64,000 nucleotides of DNA from Ligula intestinalis (GCA_036362985.1 JAYGXS010000010.1:5235360-5299359); one strand, 5' to 3'; positions 10,861 to 24,400 are shown, counted from the stretch's first letter. Numbers and translations: made by a program. The notes: generated by a model from the letters alone, not told the origin.

Positions 10861-11334
10861 CTAACATGGTGGTAAGAGTGTTGACCTCTGGACGGGACAA
10901 GGCATCAGTAACGACATTAGCATCACAGCGGACATAGCGTATGTCATGTAAATGGCAAGCAATTCACGCAAGAAAGTAGTACAGCGTTTCTGCGCCGACT
11001 GAAGCTTCTGAGAAAAGAAGGCTAGTGGCTGCAACTGGTCGTGAACCTGTTGCTGCAGAACTGCGCCGACAGCAATTTTCGAGGCATTGGTGGTCAGAAT
11101 TAATTTTGTATCGGTATCGGTGCTCAAATGATGAAGCAGTGTGACATGCTGAAAAGCTTTGAGAGCATTGAGTGTAAGTTGAATCGACTTAACCTTTGAC
11201 TTTAAAAGACTCTTCAAAGGTGCCATGATGGCGGCGCAATGTGGTAGTAAACGCCGGTAGTAGTTGATTAGGCTGATAAAACGGCGAAGCTGGGTGATGG
11301 ACTTCGGAGCTGGAAAAGACAACAAGCTTTGCAC
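10861..11334 (-). pseudogene. Gypsy RT thumb and RNase H
   Basis: LRRFISLINYYRRLLPHCA and APLKSLLK are the RT connection. LILTTNASKIAVGAVLQQQ is RNase H, with the first catalytic Asp changed (usually TDAS, here TNAS). FFSQKLQSAQKRCTTFLREL contains the catalytic Glu region (usually Y-S-x-x-E-L-L). The frame is lost at the end. Confidence 0.75.
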
Positions 11335-11460
11335 CTTCTCTGGGAAGGGTGTGACCCCGTGTTGGTCAAGATGATGGCAAAGAAAATCCAGAGAAGTGAC
11401 GCCAAAAAGGCACTTGTCGACGTTAAGCTGCAGACCAGTTTGTTGAAAACGATTGAAAAC

Positions 11461-11910
11461 TTAGCGTAAGTGCTCAACGTGTTCCGCAGGGGACGAGCTA
11501 GCGACAGGGATGTCGTCGATACACACGAACGTGAAGGAGAGACTGCACAAAATGTCATCGACGAAACGCTGAAACTTTTGGGCCGCATTCCGCAAACCGA
11601 AACGCATGCGAAGAAATTCAAACAGGCCGAGAGGTGTCGTGACTACGGTTTTAAGGATATCCACCTCCGCGACGGGTATTTGATGATATGCTCGAACGAG
11701 GTCAATCTTGGAAAAAATCGTCTTTCCAGCCAGCATGTGGGAAAAACCATGAATATGGGATATTGGTTACCTGTCCGGGACTGTAGCTCGGTTAAGAGCG
11801 CGATAATAACCGCATGGCCGCCAATCATTGAATGACTTTTTGGGAACCGTATTCAGTGGCGAAGCCCATGGACTGGACGATGGGCGGATAATCCCCAGAT
11901 TAAACGTGTT
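11461..11910 (-). pseudogene. Gypsy reverse transcriptase core
   Basis: Blocks in order over two frames: [51 protein letters not shown] and CIDDIPVAS. The catalytic box, usually YLDD/YIDD, reads CIDD. The upstream part (11643-11910) is frameshifted. Confidence 0.78.
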
Positions 11911-12061
11911 TTCGAACTCGTTTTTCGCGATCTGTAGCTTCTCGGGATGAAGCCGACGGGGATGAGCATGGAAAGTCTGCAGGTGGTAGTAATATGGTGA
12001 CGAACGGCGTTTTGAACCTGCTCCGTTACCTGACAGGGCTTAGAGAGAGAAGAATAATCTC

Positions 12062-12451
12062 TCAAGATGTTAGAAAATGGCGGGCTTGGCACGGCCAAAT
12101 GTGTATGCCAGCAGAAGGCCTACGCGAAACTACCCCGAGAGTACACAGGTGGGTGGTAGTATCTAACAACTTCTGATGTTTGAGGTTGACTGTGAGGCCA
12201 AAACTCGAAAAGAAATCCGCTCCAATGATAAATGACTGGACGTAAGCCTGGATGAAAACCCACTGGAAGCGCCGACGAAGCCCAAGGTCTAAAGTAAAGG
12301 ACTGTTGACCGAACGTGGCGATAGTGGTGTTATTTGAAGCCTGCAGTGTAAATTGCGATGGCTGGAGATTATGACGTCGAGGGGGCGGCAAAACGCACAC
12401 CTCGACACCGGTATCGATCAAGAAGCGGCACCCAACGGACTTGTCAGTCAC
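12062..12451 (-). pseudogene. Gypsy aspartic protease
   Basis: GCRFLIDTGVEVCVLPP carries the catalytic DTG triad residues, followed about 55 codons later by SFIIGADFFSSFGL, the second retroviral-type protease signature (I-I-G-x-D-F-L). The frame is open for 129 codons and sits between gag and RT as expected. Confidence 0.78.
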
Positions 12452-12908
12452 ATAAAACAGGCGACTGGGTCACAATTGGCCAGCATCAGTTGTCGTCATT
12501 ACTGACTGGTAGCGCCGTTTCCCGAATGGGAACATCGAGCGTAAGTGCGAGGCGGGACGCATTTCATGGCATCCGGGTCGAAAGAACGCTGATACCAGCA
12601 GTCTTTGTCGTCTGCACGCTCTTTTGAATTAGGGCGATTGCGGTTTGTATGAAGATGACCGGTTTGTAGCCGGTTGAGCGTAGAACACGTTGTGCTCATT
12701 TGAGAGCACAATAACCTGACAGTATCTTTAAGATCCTGCAGGTCGTCGTCCCTGTTGGCCGAAACTTCGCAAAGCGATTGGGAAGGTGAACTCTACCGCG
12801 GTGATTATGAATCACGCGATTTGTTTGACTTTCCTGGCGTACGATTATCAGGTTGACGATCAGATCGTGACATGGCAACCAGGGAGACAGCATGGTTAGT
12901 CATTGACG

Positions 12909-13511
12909 TCAATGCTCAGAGTACGAAGTAGCGCCTGAGTAGCATTGCTGAATGCGATCAGCATGGTCCGCGAGTTTGGTAAGCGGTTCAGTGTCATCTA
13001 GTAGAGCAAGGATTTGTTGCATTGGATTGGGCAGTTTATCCATCCAGATGCGGTGGAAAATAGAATCATCTAAAGTGCGACCAACAAGCAAGTCACGCAT
13101 GTGGCGCATCAGGGCAGAGGGCGTCTGATCACCTAGCTCCACATTGTTGAGGAGTTGATGGAGCTTACTGTCGGCAGATTGTGCCGTGGGTTTAAGGAAA
13201 GCTTGTTTTAAGCTAGAATAAGGTCTTTCCCTAGAAATAGGATCAAGAAGATCCTGAACTGCAAAGGCGACATCGAAGGGTAAGAAGTGAACGATGTACG
13301 AGTAACGCAAACGCTCGCTGGTAATACGATGTAAGGCGAAAACGGCCTCGATCTGTTTAAACCAGACTGTAGGGTCACGAACCTCGTACTGGGGCAACTT
13401 ACTTGAAATCTGAACAGCATGAGGTTCATCCCGATCGACTGATGCGTCCAACCTGGTGGAAGCATAATCGTCTGAATCGGCTTCGCACAAAGGTGGATCC
13501 TCTTCAGCCAT
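12909..13511 (-). pseudogene. Gypsy gag
   Basis: The frame starts at Met 13511 (MAEEDPPLCEADSDD) and runs 201 codons. WFKQIEAVFALHRITSERLR and FAVQDLLDP are conserved gag blocks of flatworm Ty3/gypsy elements, and DQTPSALMRHMRDLL is the capsid region. The frame is open upstream of the Met to 13661, but that part is leader. It stops at 12909, before the zinc knuckle. Confidence 0.75.
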
Positions 13512-13793
13512 GTTCAAAAAAGAGTGTGAACGGCAAAATCGAACGTAAAAAACAGGTGCGTGGAATAAATAGCAAGACGTGGATACCAATAAAAATGGAG
13601 TCACCAAATATGTATTGGAAATGTCACTCCAAACAATTTGAACGTCTTGGTAGAAATACAATGGAAAACTTTCTGGTGTAGAGCTAAATGCTAGTGACTA
13701 ATCCACCAGACAACAGAACTGAAAAAGGGGGTAAGAACTGTCCATGAGAATGGCACTGAAAAGTGAGAATGATACGACTCAATTAGATCCTCT

Positions 13794-14132
13794 ACGATCC
13801 TTGTCAGCAGTAGCCAAGATATTGAATTGCCAAAGGAGAGGTCCGTGAAGGCCTGGGTCACAGTTCGACAAGTAGTATTCGGGAGAGTTAAGAGGTATCT
13901 CGTTCGTAAGTGGTTGGTAGTTGCTTCTGAGCCAGGGAATGATCACCAGAGAATGGTGTCGTTGAAGGGCCGGTGAAGTGGAAATATCTTTAGAAGTGCA
14001 GTGGTGTAGGCAACGTGTGCGATAAGTAAGCACGCCGTTTAAAAGGAAACTGTAGTTTCGCGTTGCTTGCGTTTAAACAAAAAATAATAATTTTGGTAAA
14101 TTTAAACAACGTATAGGTTAGGCTTAGGGCCT
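13794..14132 (-). repeat. Gypsy 5' LTR
   Basis: Matches 9177-9533, differing by many substitutions and a small deletion, which shows an old insertion. The outer terminal bases differ from the other LTR. Confidence 0.85.
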
Positions 14133-14159
14133 CGCCGGTCACATGGACATGTAACTCTT

Positions 14160-14600
14160 TAGAAAAAGAAAACAGCTCTTTTTCGGTTTTACTTGGTTTA
14201 CGGCCCTCAGGCCTATATTGCTTGGTCTAAGAAACATTATCTGCACATCCAATGAGTACAGGCTAGGGAAACGTAGATGCTAATAAATCTTGATCATCAG
14301 CCTTACACAAGAAAATTCGCTGAACTAGATTTGTTTCCTCTCAAATGCAGACAACTATGGGGTGAATTAATTTAAACGTACCAAATAGTCAGAGTCAGTG
14401 AGTACGTCCTAGATTTAAATGAATCCTTAAATATGGATCTTATGGACCATCTGCCGGGTCATCCTTGTAAAATAACGAGACAGCTGGGTTATATGGACGT
14501 TCGACGGAACGCCTTCTCGCAGAGAGTAATTAAAGTGTGGAACGGACTCTCCGACAAAATTATTCCTTCAAAAATTGTTGCAAAATTTTAATGAAAAATC
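14160..14600 (+). mobile_element. LINE C-terminal fragment
   Basis: Translation over two frames gives KFAELDLFPLKCRQLWGEL, LPGHPCKI and RRNAFSQRVIKVWNGLSDKI with a stop near 14592. This is the standard end of a CR1-like LINE protein (R-x-x-F-F-S-x-R-V-x-x-x-W-N-x-L-P). It has no relation to the CSN1 gene that begins 220 bp further on. Confidence 0.7.
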
Positions 14601-14818
14601 GATTCGTATTTGCTGAGAAACTTTTTTCTTTACATATAATGAACATTCTGTCGGTTTTGACAGTTTGTGACTGGCTCACACATAATTTCAGTTCAGTTCA
14701 AGTAGGCTGCATGTAGATATTGTAAAATATCATGACAGGTATAAATTGGGTCAAGGTTAGAATCGCGGTAAGTTGATGCAGAGCATTGCATTAAATAATA
14801 CATTATAATATTATTTCT

Positions 14819-15022
14819 ATGTCTATCTTGAACAGGAAAACTAGCTTAATGTACCAAACAGAAACTGGCCGTTCACACGCATCCTCAAACACGTTAGCCC
14901 AGAATTACACATCCGTTCAGGTTATCGGTCGTTTTATGATGGGAGATATCGGCGTCAACTCAACACCTTTCGATTCTGACCATCAAAGAAGCAATCAAAT
15001 TGTTCGAAACCCTGTTGAAATT
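14819..15022 (+). CDS. CSN1: CSN1 exon 1 (residues 1-68)
   Basis: Poorly conserved N-terminus; only the end (NQIVRNPVEI) resembles the segment before the first helix of other CSN1 proteins. Donor GTTTGT. The start codon is the weakest part of the model, and an upstream 5' UTR exon or trans-splice site cannot be excluded. Confidence 0.7.
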
Positions 15023-18000
15023 GTTTGTGTATTTCGTATATTCCATATTTTCAGGACCTTTCTGCTTATGCTGCGAACTATTCTGGCTACATTAAGTATC
15101 AACGGCTCTTATTTATAGCAGAAAATTGCCCTGCCCTTAAATACGAGGCATTACAACTAGCTCATGATTATATTAAAAAGTTTACCCTCGATACTGAAGC
15201 TTACAATCGCATTTTTGAGACGTTGGCATCCCAGGTATATTGCATTTTGCGGTCAGGTGGCCATTACTAGAACAACACGGATGATTTTACCGAAACAAAT
15301 AATCTCACGAATGAGGTGCAATCTAACCCAACTGGAGTCGCTCAGGCCGTTGTCAGGAGTTCATTGGTTGGTACCTTTTTCATCTATAACCGTTGTTCTT
15401 CTAAACCATTGTTTTTATAACCGGACTGTGTCTTTTTCTGTAAGAGTTTTGTGTTTTGCATAGCGACAAATGCTCTTGCTCTCATCCTCTCGTCTACGTA
15501 GGGTCTATTCGCTGCAACCTTTATGTTTCAAATAGAGTTAGTTGCAGGAGCTTTATACAGTAACCAGTTGTTCGTCATCCGAGCAGCAGGGCGCTTTAGA
15601 ATCGGTGTCGATCGCGCGTGGACATACCACAAAAATGTGTCGTATTTATATTAATTTTGGTCAGTTGATTAATAAAGGCATGCCTTAATGATTAGAAACG
15701 TCTACAGGGCTACCGCGTTTAACAAGCTTCCTATGGCTGTTCTACGTTTCGTGGCCATCTTCTACTTCACAGTTGCAGTTAGCTTGCCACATATCCTTGT
15801 CCGACCCACTTTTCTTACAAGCCCAAACGTTTGCAATTCACTTACCGCAATATTGTTTATCTATAGACAGCGCTGATGTATCATTACATTTGCTTCTTTA
15901 TATGCTTGTGAAATTTCGTGAGTAAGTTCGTTCATTCGCGTACAATGGCAAAATCAAGGGAACACGGAACAACTAAAGCGAACTCCACTGTTAAGCAGTT
16001 GAGTGCACTTTTATGGGTTGAGGCGGCAGCTCCCTTCAGTAAGACATTGGTCCGAAACGGGGACAACTTGGCCAAATAGTGTCGAAAATTTTCCAACCGA
16101 ATTTTTATCAGCGTATAGCGCATCCTTGCATAAATCGTCCATTTGGGGATCTTATAACCTTCCGCCTACTTCACTGTATATTTCTTTAACATCCATCCTT
16201 AGACGTCTTCTTTGCGTGTGGTCGGATTTTCTTCTAGCCTTTTAAATCGAACATTTAAAGGCTAATCAGACTTAAACGATCAACGGCAACATGAAACGGA
16301 CAGTAATTAGAATGCTCAGTGCGTCACTGCCAAATGGAATTGGCGTCTTTGACAACCGGTAATCATAATACAATTAAATAAAACACTGGCTGGATGATGT
16401 AATCCGCCTTATTTCTGTCATCGAAGTGTCCCTACTAGATCACTCGTGATGAAAATGCAAAGGAGGTTATGCACAGTCCTCATTTGTTAACCCATTCTGT
16501 AACTTTTCTTATTAAATACCACTTTTACAGAACAACGCTAGTTTTGTTTACGACCCAGCATGGATCCAAAAAACGTGTTCTGATGCCACGCATCAACGGG
16601 AACTTCTGGAAACGGAACTTAAGAATTCGAAGGCAAACTTCATAAAGGAGTATATAAGGTACGAAGTGTGACTGTCCTCTATTGATTCCTACCGGTTATT
16701 TTGGATGGTTGCATAAACTTTAAAATGAACTGAAGTTATTCTGTGCTATTTATGCAGTTGAGTCGTTCTATTAAAATCAATATCTCTAAAAGCCTGCTAT
16801 ACATACGTACGTTGTGATTAGATATGACGCTTTCTCCTCCGCCAAATGTAAAACCAGTAAAATTCCAGTAAATCTTCACCCCCGGTATTTCCACCACATG
16901 TCCTGTCTTCCCGAACTAACACCGTTAATTTCTGTTGACAGGCGGGATAAAATCAGCATTCCCCAGCTCCTAAAATGGTTAAATCTAGTATTCTTTCAAG
17001 ACCTGCCTCTGCATGTGCTCTTGTCCTTGCATTGCTCTGCCATTAAGGAACGTCTCTAGGAGTGATTATGTTCTTTCGTCGAATTTTGCAATTTTCTCAC
17101 GGCACAATCTAGTCTTTCTGTTTAGGTCTCTAAATAAGTAGAACCGGGGGGGGGGGGTGGTAACCTCGTTTTTTCTCGACAACGGCTCTCTGGTGAAGAC
17201 GCTGGAAGCCTGTCTTGGTAGTGGAGTCATTAACGGATAGATCCGAAAGAGACGAGGCGACAGCTTGTGCCAACGCGTTCTATAACCCCGGAGTGAAGCA
17301 TCTTTAACGGTAACCTCTTATGCTGTACAAGGCCGTTAAAAAGAACTCGTATGTTTATAGTTGACAATTAGTGGTTCTTTTCCCTGAACCAAAGTTCTGA
17401 TGTTTATCCACTGAGCGTCCAGCATGGACTTGCGTTCCTCTAAGGAATTTACAGGAAAAGCAATTTCCAAGATGAATAGATTGTGCAATACCTGTGTTAC
17501 TGCTTTCATGTTACTGCCAAAATTGAAGCCAAGACATTTTCTTCTGAGTCCACTGATTTCGCACATTCTGCTGGCAGGCTGTATAAACCACCCTGATATC
17601 TGTTCGTGCAGATACCTACAAACTTTGTCTCAGTCTCAAGCAGCTTACACTCACACTTTATCTTTTTCCCTTCCGAATTCTGGAATCGTTCTAGTTTGTG
17701 GAGTGTGATTTAGTGTTCTTCCAAAATCCTTCTTATCCAGTTAGAAACGTACTTGCATGCTTTGCTGTGCGGTCCTGCTTTCTGCCTGCCTCAATAGTTC
17801 CGATCAATTTCTGACCAATCTACGGTGACGTCAGATGGTGAACAGATTTTGTCACAATAGGGCTGCTAAGATTTTCAGTGCTGTTATTGACAGCCTAAAT
17901 CTTGATGGCACTTTTTGAGGCTGCAAAATAACAATTATTCCTCTGGATATTAGCTATTTCCGCGCCAGAATTAGACGAGGTTAGCCTAACGGGCAGAAGT

Positions 18001-21000
18001 GAAGGCCGCCTACGTATGTGGAACGCTTGTCTTACCCTGGTTGTTCTTCATAAGGCGCTTTCTACTCTTCCTATTTTGTCATAATTTAAAAAAGAATTTC
18101 TTTTCGCGCCACAAGGCGTTAAAGCCGCTGCTGTAAATTTATTTAGAAGAACTAACAAGCGGCCTAATCTTAAAACCGATTCTTTCAATTTTAGTTGTCA
18201 TAATGCCTTTTGAATCATTTCTTCTTGTTTTCGTCTGTGACCTGTCTCTTCGTCTATGGCAAGGTTAGTGTCGAGGTATCCAACCAAAGCCTAGTGGTCT
18301 CTAGGTTATAATTATATTCAGAGCACTAAAATTCTTCGGTCGAATACCGTAGCTGATTACTACCAACCCCACACCCCCTTCCTCATCCCCATGACTAATT
18401 TGCGTTTTGTGATAACATAATTACCAGCATGTTACTTTGTACCCCTCCCTATATAAATGTAACGACCCGAAGATAATTTATCGAAAGCTACGTATGCTCG
18501 CCAAATGCTCTTTTGAATCCCGTATTGGTGGAAAAGAGCCTGAAGGCACCCTGAGTTTCTGCCTCAGACAGCAGTGCCCACTGACGCGGCCAGGGCTAGT
18601 TTTCACTGTGTGTGTGTGTGTCCACCCTCCCTCATCCCCGGTCTTATTGACTTGGTCTTTACACCGGATACGGAGGTGGGAGTGGCGAGCGAGTGGGTAG
18701 ATTCCCTGCGAGTCTGCATAAACTCCTGTTGTCTCTCGCACGAGTTCTCTGCGTTGCTCATGCTTTCTGTCGCTTTCGTGTTGCTTGGTCAGCTTGCCTC
18801 TGTGTATGCTGTGGCTTGCTTCAGCGTTTGCTGCGGCTTGTTGGAACGCGTGGTGCCCATCGTCGAAATCGACGTGGGAACTGTCGTGTGTGTGTGTGTG
18901 TGTGAGAGAGAGTGCAATGTGACAGCTGCTTTTACATGATTGTGAAGCATGTTCAAGGGGTATATCGCAGGGGTTAGATAAGTCAAACCCTAGCAACCGC
19001 GATCTTCAGACCACGGCTACTTAGGAGAGGAGAGGTCGGTGGAGGTAAGAGTAGTAGGAACAGTATGTTGTGTACACCGATGAACAGCGAATAGATGGTA
19101 GAACTCTGACTTGTGAGCTGTCGTGATGGGGGATATAGTCGAGTTATTCAGTACGCAATAGCCGAACAGTCGAGGAGAATGAGGAGTCGAATACCCTATA
19201 ATTGGGCTGTACTCATCTTATTATTGTCGTACAAGAACTGAAAAGGGAGGAAGAGTGGTTAGAATTATATAGACAATAATCAAGCGTTCGTAAGGAGGCA
19301 GGGGTGAATGTTAATCAACGAGTGTAAGAAGGTAGAGGTGAATGTTAATCAACAAGGGTAAGAGGATAGGGGTGAACGAGTGTCAGATTAGTATTAACAC
19401 GACATTCTCCCCGGCCAACAAAAAGGAGCATAATGTTCACAAATCTAATCTAGAGTTTGAATGGGATAAATTCTGAGCGTCTCGGTTGCAAAGGCAGTAT
19501 AGATGGACGCGTTGTTGTTGTTGTTTTATTAACGTCTCCAGGTTATGTTTATGTGGGTCGTCTTCACTATGGTCATGATCAGGTGTTGTTACACCTTGGT
19601 TGTCAGTACAGCCGGTGCTGTTTTCCAGTTCGACATTGGGTTATTGGTCAGGCGGAGGTGGAACAGAATTTTGACTAAGGGAGTGGCCGTCTCCTGATGA
19701 TAATCACTGAGATCCTTTTCACCTTTAGGACCAAGTAATCGAACAGATACTGTCTCTTCTCTGCCATCGTCAAATCGTATATGAGCGTACTTAGGGTTAC
19801 ACTGGAGTAGATCAACTTCCTCACAGAGCGGGTCATATTTGGACTGTTGGTTACTCTTCTTCAATAGGATTCGACCAGGGGAAGCAAGCCACATAGGAAG
19901 AGTGGTTCCAGTGGTTGATCTCCGATTCTAGGCAAACATTTGTTCATGTAGTGTCGCGTTAGTGGCGGTACATAGAAGTGATCTAATGGAGTGTAGAGCG
20001 TCCAAGAGGACGGATTCTCAGTGTATTACAGGCAAATTCTAGATTTCAAAGCAAGCAAAATGGTCTTCCACAAAGTTTGGTTCAGATGTTCAACTTGTCC
20101 GTTTCCTTGGGAACTATACGGAGTAGTCCTACTCGTCGCCACTCCCCTATTATGGAGGAATTGTTGATCGTCGTTCGACATAAATGAAGATCCTCGATCG
20201 CTGTGTACGTATGAAGGAGTACCGAAGATGGCGAAGAGTTAGCATAAACATTTAATAATGGTTTCCGCAGATTGATCGGAACAGCCAGGAGAGCCAGCTG
20301 GGGTGTACGAGTTGTGTGTTGCGTTGCCCGAGGGGGTGTCGTTGATAGTGGTCCCTGCTGCATCAGCCGAGGAATGGCGTCTTCGAGTAGCTGTTTGACT
20401 TTTTTGATGCGAGTGTGCGCGCAGGAAAGTTGTTCAAGGCTCTGTAGGCCAAATTGAATCTCAGCACCGAATATGGATTGGGCAAATCGTTGAACTTGTC
20501 TATGGACTGGGGGGGGGGGGCGTGAAACATGACTTTAGTAATTCTCGGCTCACTCGATTGGCACCTCTTGCGGGAATTTAGGCCTCACCAGATTTGCATG
20601 TGTGGCCGGGTCCTGTCGAATGAGTCGCGCTACTCGAGAATTGGCATCATTTTGCCGCATTGCTGCCTCGTGTTCGGCAATTTGCCTCTTTAGTAGTCTG
20701 CCAGTTTCGCCGACATAGTTGCTTTGCCCGCAACTGCACCATATTCTGTAGACGACTCCAGATGTTTCTTGCTGTGGCAGTGGGTCTTTAGATTTCAGTA
20801 TCTGACGCCCTATGGTTGCTTTCGACCTGTGTGCGACCAACTCCAAGTGGTGCGAGAAGGCGGTCGACAGCCACCGAGACTTTTTTGACACACGGGATAG
20901 CTCGCCAAATTTCTGGGTCGGTGCGAATTTGTTAACCATCTCGCTTGCGTAGGCACCGGTTGATGAAGCTGTGCGGCTAGCCATTATCTCTGATCACTCG

Positions 21001-21417
21001 TCGAAGATATTGTACCTCGGCAACTTTGTCTTCTGGTTCCCTGCAGTGCATCTTCACACGCCGATAGAGCGTCCTTACGCAACTGCGTTTGTGGCTGATT
21101 GAGTGGTTGCTGTTGTTATTCCGTTCTTACATCGTGTTTGTCGCTTTCCTGAATATTCTAGTCGTTAGGCCACCACAATGTTTGCGACCAACGAGGACAT
21201 CAGGAAAGCCAGGCCAGTGCTAACTTCGTTCAGTCAGGCTTGGGAGAACGCACGCCAGTGAACGAGAGCCATGGCAGCTGTTGTTATGTGGCTGTGGTGG
21301 AAGTTCAGTTGTGGTGTGCGATTGGCATGTTGCAATTCGCCAGTGCTCTAAGTAGTGGGTGTTCTGGGATCATCACAAAAAGCAGGCCAAATCCCAGGTT
21401 GGAAGTTAGAACACAGA

Positions 21418-21470
<53 letters not shown>

Positions 21471-24400
21471 TGGTGACAGCTTCTGAAGTAGGATAGCTTA
21501 GGAGCGGGTTCAAGTGTTCTGTTGTGTTGCATTTGCCTAAGGAGGTGTTGCCTACAAAGGCCCCCTTTTACGACGTGGTAAATGGCCCTTCAGAAGTCGT
21601 GGCTATTTGGGGCGCGAGTGTTTGCGCACCTGTGTACGTGAGTGAATAAGCTGAAGTCAATTGTGGGGGGTTGCCGGAACGCTGGTGCAGCCGTTACCCA
21701 TTAGCGAGAAGCAGCTGCGAGGTCAGGTCCCGGGGGACGGGGGCGCTAGTAAAAGAAAGCACTGGAAAAGTTCTTTGCGATCACGCATTACTTTGGTGCA
21801 GCAAGCATTGGAGAACGAAGAGGGAACAGGCACAGGTCGTCAGGTTGGCGAGATGTAAACAGCTGCCTGACGTTAGGCTAGTGCGCACTAAACGAGAAAA
21901 TCGGACAGCGTTGTTGACTGTCTGCTACAACTTCTTTTGGTTTTAAGGTATTTGACGAATAACAACTCCCCCTCTCATTGTCTATTGTTGTTTTTTATCC
22001 ACAGGAAAGGATCCGTAAAATTGGGCCATCTTTACTTGAACATGGGTCAGTTGGATAACGCGATGAAGTACTACATGTGTTCCAAGGACTATTGCACCGC
22101 TCGCAAACAGGACATAGATATGTGCCTCAATGTTATTAAGGTACTGTAGCTTGCAGTTATTCCTCGCAAGAGTTATTTTTGTTAACCTGCAGATTTGTAG
22201 TAGGAATTGCATCTTCATTATCCTTTCTCTGTCTGGAATATGACGAAAAATATGACTACTTGCATAAAACAAGTAGTATAATTTGATGGTGGTTTTTACA
22301 TGGTTTGTGTGCGGACTTTTCCTTGATGCATGTCCAGTCTACTCTTAAATGAATTCACAAAAGTGGAGAGGACGACCTCTTCAGGAGCAGCGTTTCACGC
22401 TGCAACTACTCTGATGCTGAAGAAGAGGACACCAATTTTCCAACTCCCTATATCTTCTCCTGTATCGTTTTCTCCTGGGGCTTGCCTGCTGTAAATGCTA
22501 ACGTCTGACCAATTTCGAGCATCTGGTGATGACCGACGCATTATAGGTTACGCCATTCAATAGACAAATAGAATTTTCAAGGCAGCGTTACTTATCGAAT
22601 TGTCACTTACGAATACCGTCTGTCCAAGGAGTTAAGATGTAGTGTCCCAGAGGCACAGGCGCAGTTTACTGCGCCCGAAACCAATTTGAGAAGCAGTTGC
22701 TTACCACTTGTGTGAATTCATCCAGAGGGCTCTTACTTTTGATAGCTTGTAAACGTGCTCCCAAAGGTAGATAGAAACAATTCTACAAACCTTTGAATAT
22801 TATTTCCTGGCGGTGTTTGTTAATACATTTAACGCTTTTGTCGACTTAGTTTGCACATTTTATAGATTGACAAGTCTTAATATTGTTAACTTACTTTAAA
22901 GTAGGTGACCTACCCAGGTTTTGCGCTAGGTTTTGCTAAAAAGTAAACACTGTGTCTCAGTCTATATTAATGCTGCGCTGTAGATCGCAGTGTATCGAGG
23001 GATGTGGTCTCATGTCAGTGCCTTCGTGACACGGGCAGAGAACCTCTGCGATGAGCCCGACCCCAGTGGACGCAAGTCTTCAACTTCGGAGGCGGAGATC
23101 AGAACCTCTCACCAGGGCTCTGCGTCAACAACGGCACCAACAACAACTGGTTCCCCTTCTTCTGTTGCCGGTGCTGCCAACGCTTCAGCCACGGCCTCCG
23201 CAAAGTCTCAGCTTGCCATCGCGGCTGGACTCGTCAAACTGGCCTCCTCCAACTACCGTGATGCCGCCTTGTGTTTCCTACAGGTTTGTTTTTGAACCCC
23301 TCCCCGCCTTCCACATGTAGTTCCTCTCTCGTTATGTTAACCACCAACTCATGTTATTCCTTCTTTTTCGTGTTTGTTGCCTCCTACCCCCCCCCCCCTC
23401 CACGCATCGTTCTTCCTTCTTTTCAGCATGCCTTTTTTACTTAATCGTCTTCATACCCCACTTCCTCTCGTTCGATTTTTCACATCATTTTCGTTTCCTA
23501 ATTTCCCTCCCCTCCCCCCCCCTCGGTCATTCTTTCCACCACCACCACACCCACCACCAACAACACCACCATAACCACCACCACCCTCTTTTCTTTCTCT
23601 TGTTTTCTTTCCTTCTCACTGTTAAATTTTACCACCATAACCATCACCATATTTTCTTTCTCTTGTTTTCTTCCCTTCTCACTGTTAAATTTTACCGCCA
23701 CCACCATAACTACCACCACCACCATCTTTTCTTTCTCTTGTTTTCTTTCCTTCTCGCTGTTAAATTTTACTTGCATTTGATCTACTCCTTTCCCGTAGGC
23801 TCACTACGATGAAAACGCCTTGGAGAATGACTTTATCACGCCCTCCGACCTAGCCTTCTACGTCACCCTCTGCAGTTTGGCCACTTTTGATCGAGCCGAA
23901 CTCAAGTCCCAAGTCCTCTCCAGTCCCTCATTTCGCCTCATACTGGAGTCAGAGGTGCAGTGCTGTGAGATCCTGAATGCCTTTCATCAGGCCAACTACG
24001 CAGCTTGCCTCGGCGCCTTGGCCAAAGTCCAGGACCTTCTTCGGTTGGATATTTTCCTCTCAGGGCATGTAAACCATCTCTGTCATGCCATCCGCCTCAA
24101 GGCGATGTGCCAGGTTAGTGTTATGCTTGTCTAGGTTTGTTTCGTTTGATCTTCACTCACTCCCTCCCTCATTCATTCACCGGCAATGTTCTTAAGTGCT
24201 TTTGGGGAAGTATACGTATGTACTGTTAGGGTTCCATCCAGCAGGAGTTTTGGTCCACCAGCCTACTATCGGTCTACCACCGCGCGAGTTCTGGTCCACA
24301 ACAATCTCTCTCAATCGTTTGATATCCGGTCTGGTGTCCAACAGGGCTGCGTCCTTTCGCCCATTCTGTTTAACTACGTCATTGACTGGATTCTCGGCAC

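Larger units (their letters stand above)
9177..14132 (-). mobile_element. Ty3/gypsy LTR retrotransposon, CsRn1-like, degenerate
   Basis: Two LTRs of about 340-357 bp flank a minus-strand gag-pro-pol. Reading order: gag (13511 down), a zinc-knuckle region near 12570-12620 (CWYQRSFDPDAMKCVPP, close to the CHCC gag motif of CsRn1 elements but with His and the last Cys lost), protease, reverse transcriptase, RNase H, a shortened integrase, and the pol C-terminus (FVIQRADATDTVSVDKLRP near 9787-9850). A polypurine stretch GGTGGGGGAG lies just inside the left LTR. Frameshifts and stops occur in every domain. A Penelope fragment lies inside the integrase region. Target duplications were not recognisable. 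Confidence 0.88.

Noticed and set aside
18478..18996. 172-codon minus-strand frame in CSN1 intron 3
   Set aside because: Its length comes from (AC)n and the dispersed repeat; poly His-Thr composition, no family, and not shared by the other repeat copies.
23351..23812. 153-codon plus-strand frame rich in His, Phe and Leu
   Set aside because: It is a read-through of the intron 5 minisatellite and pyrimidine tract into exon 6 in a wrong frame.
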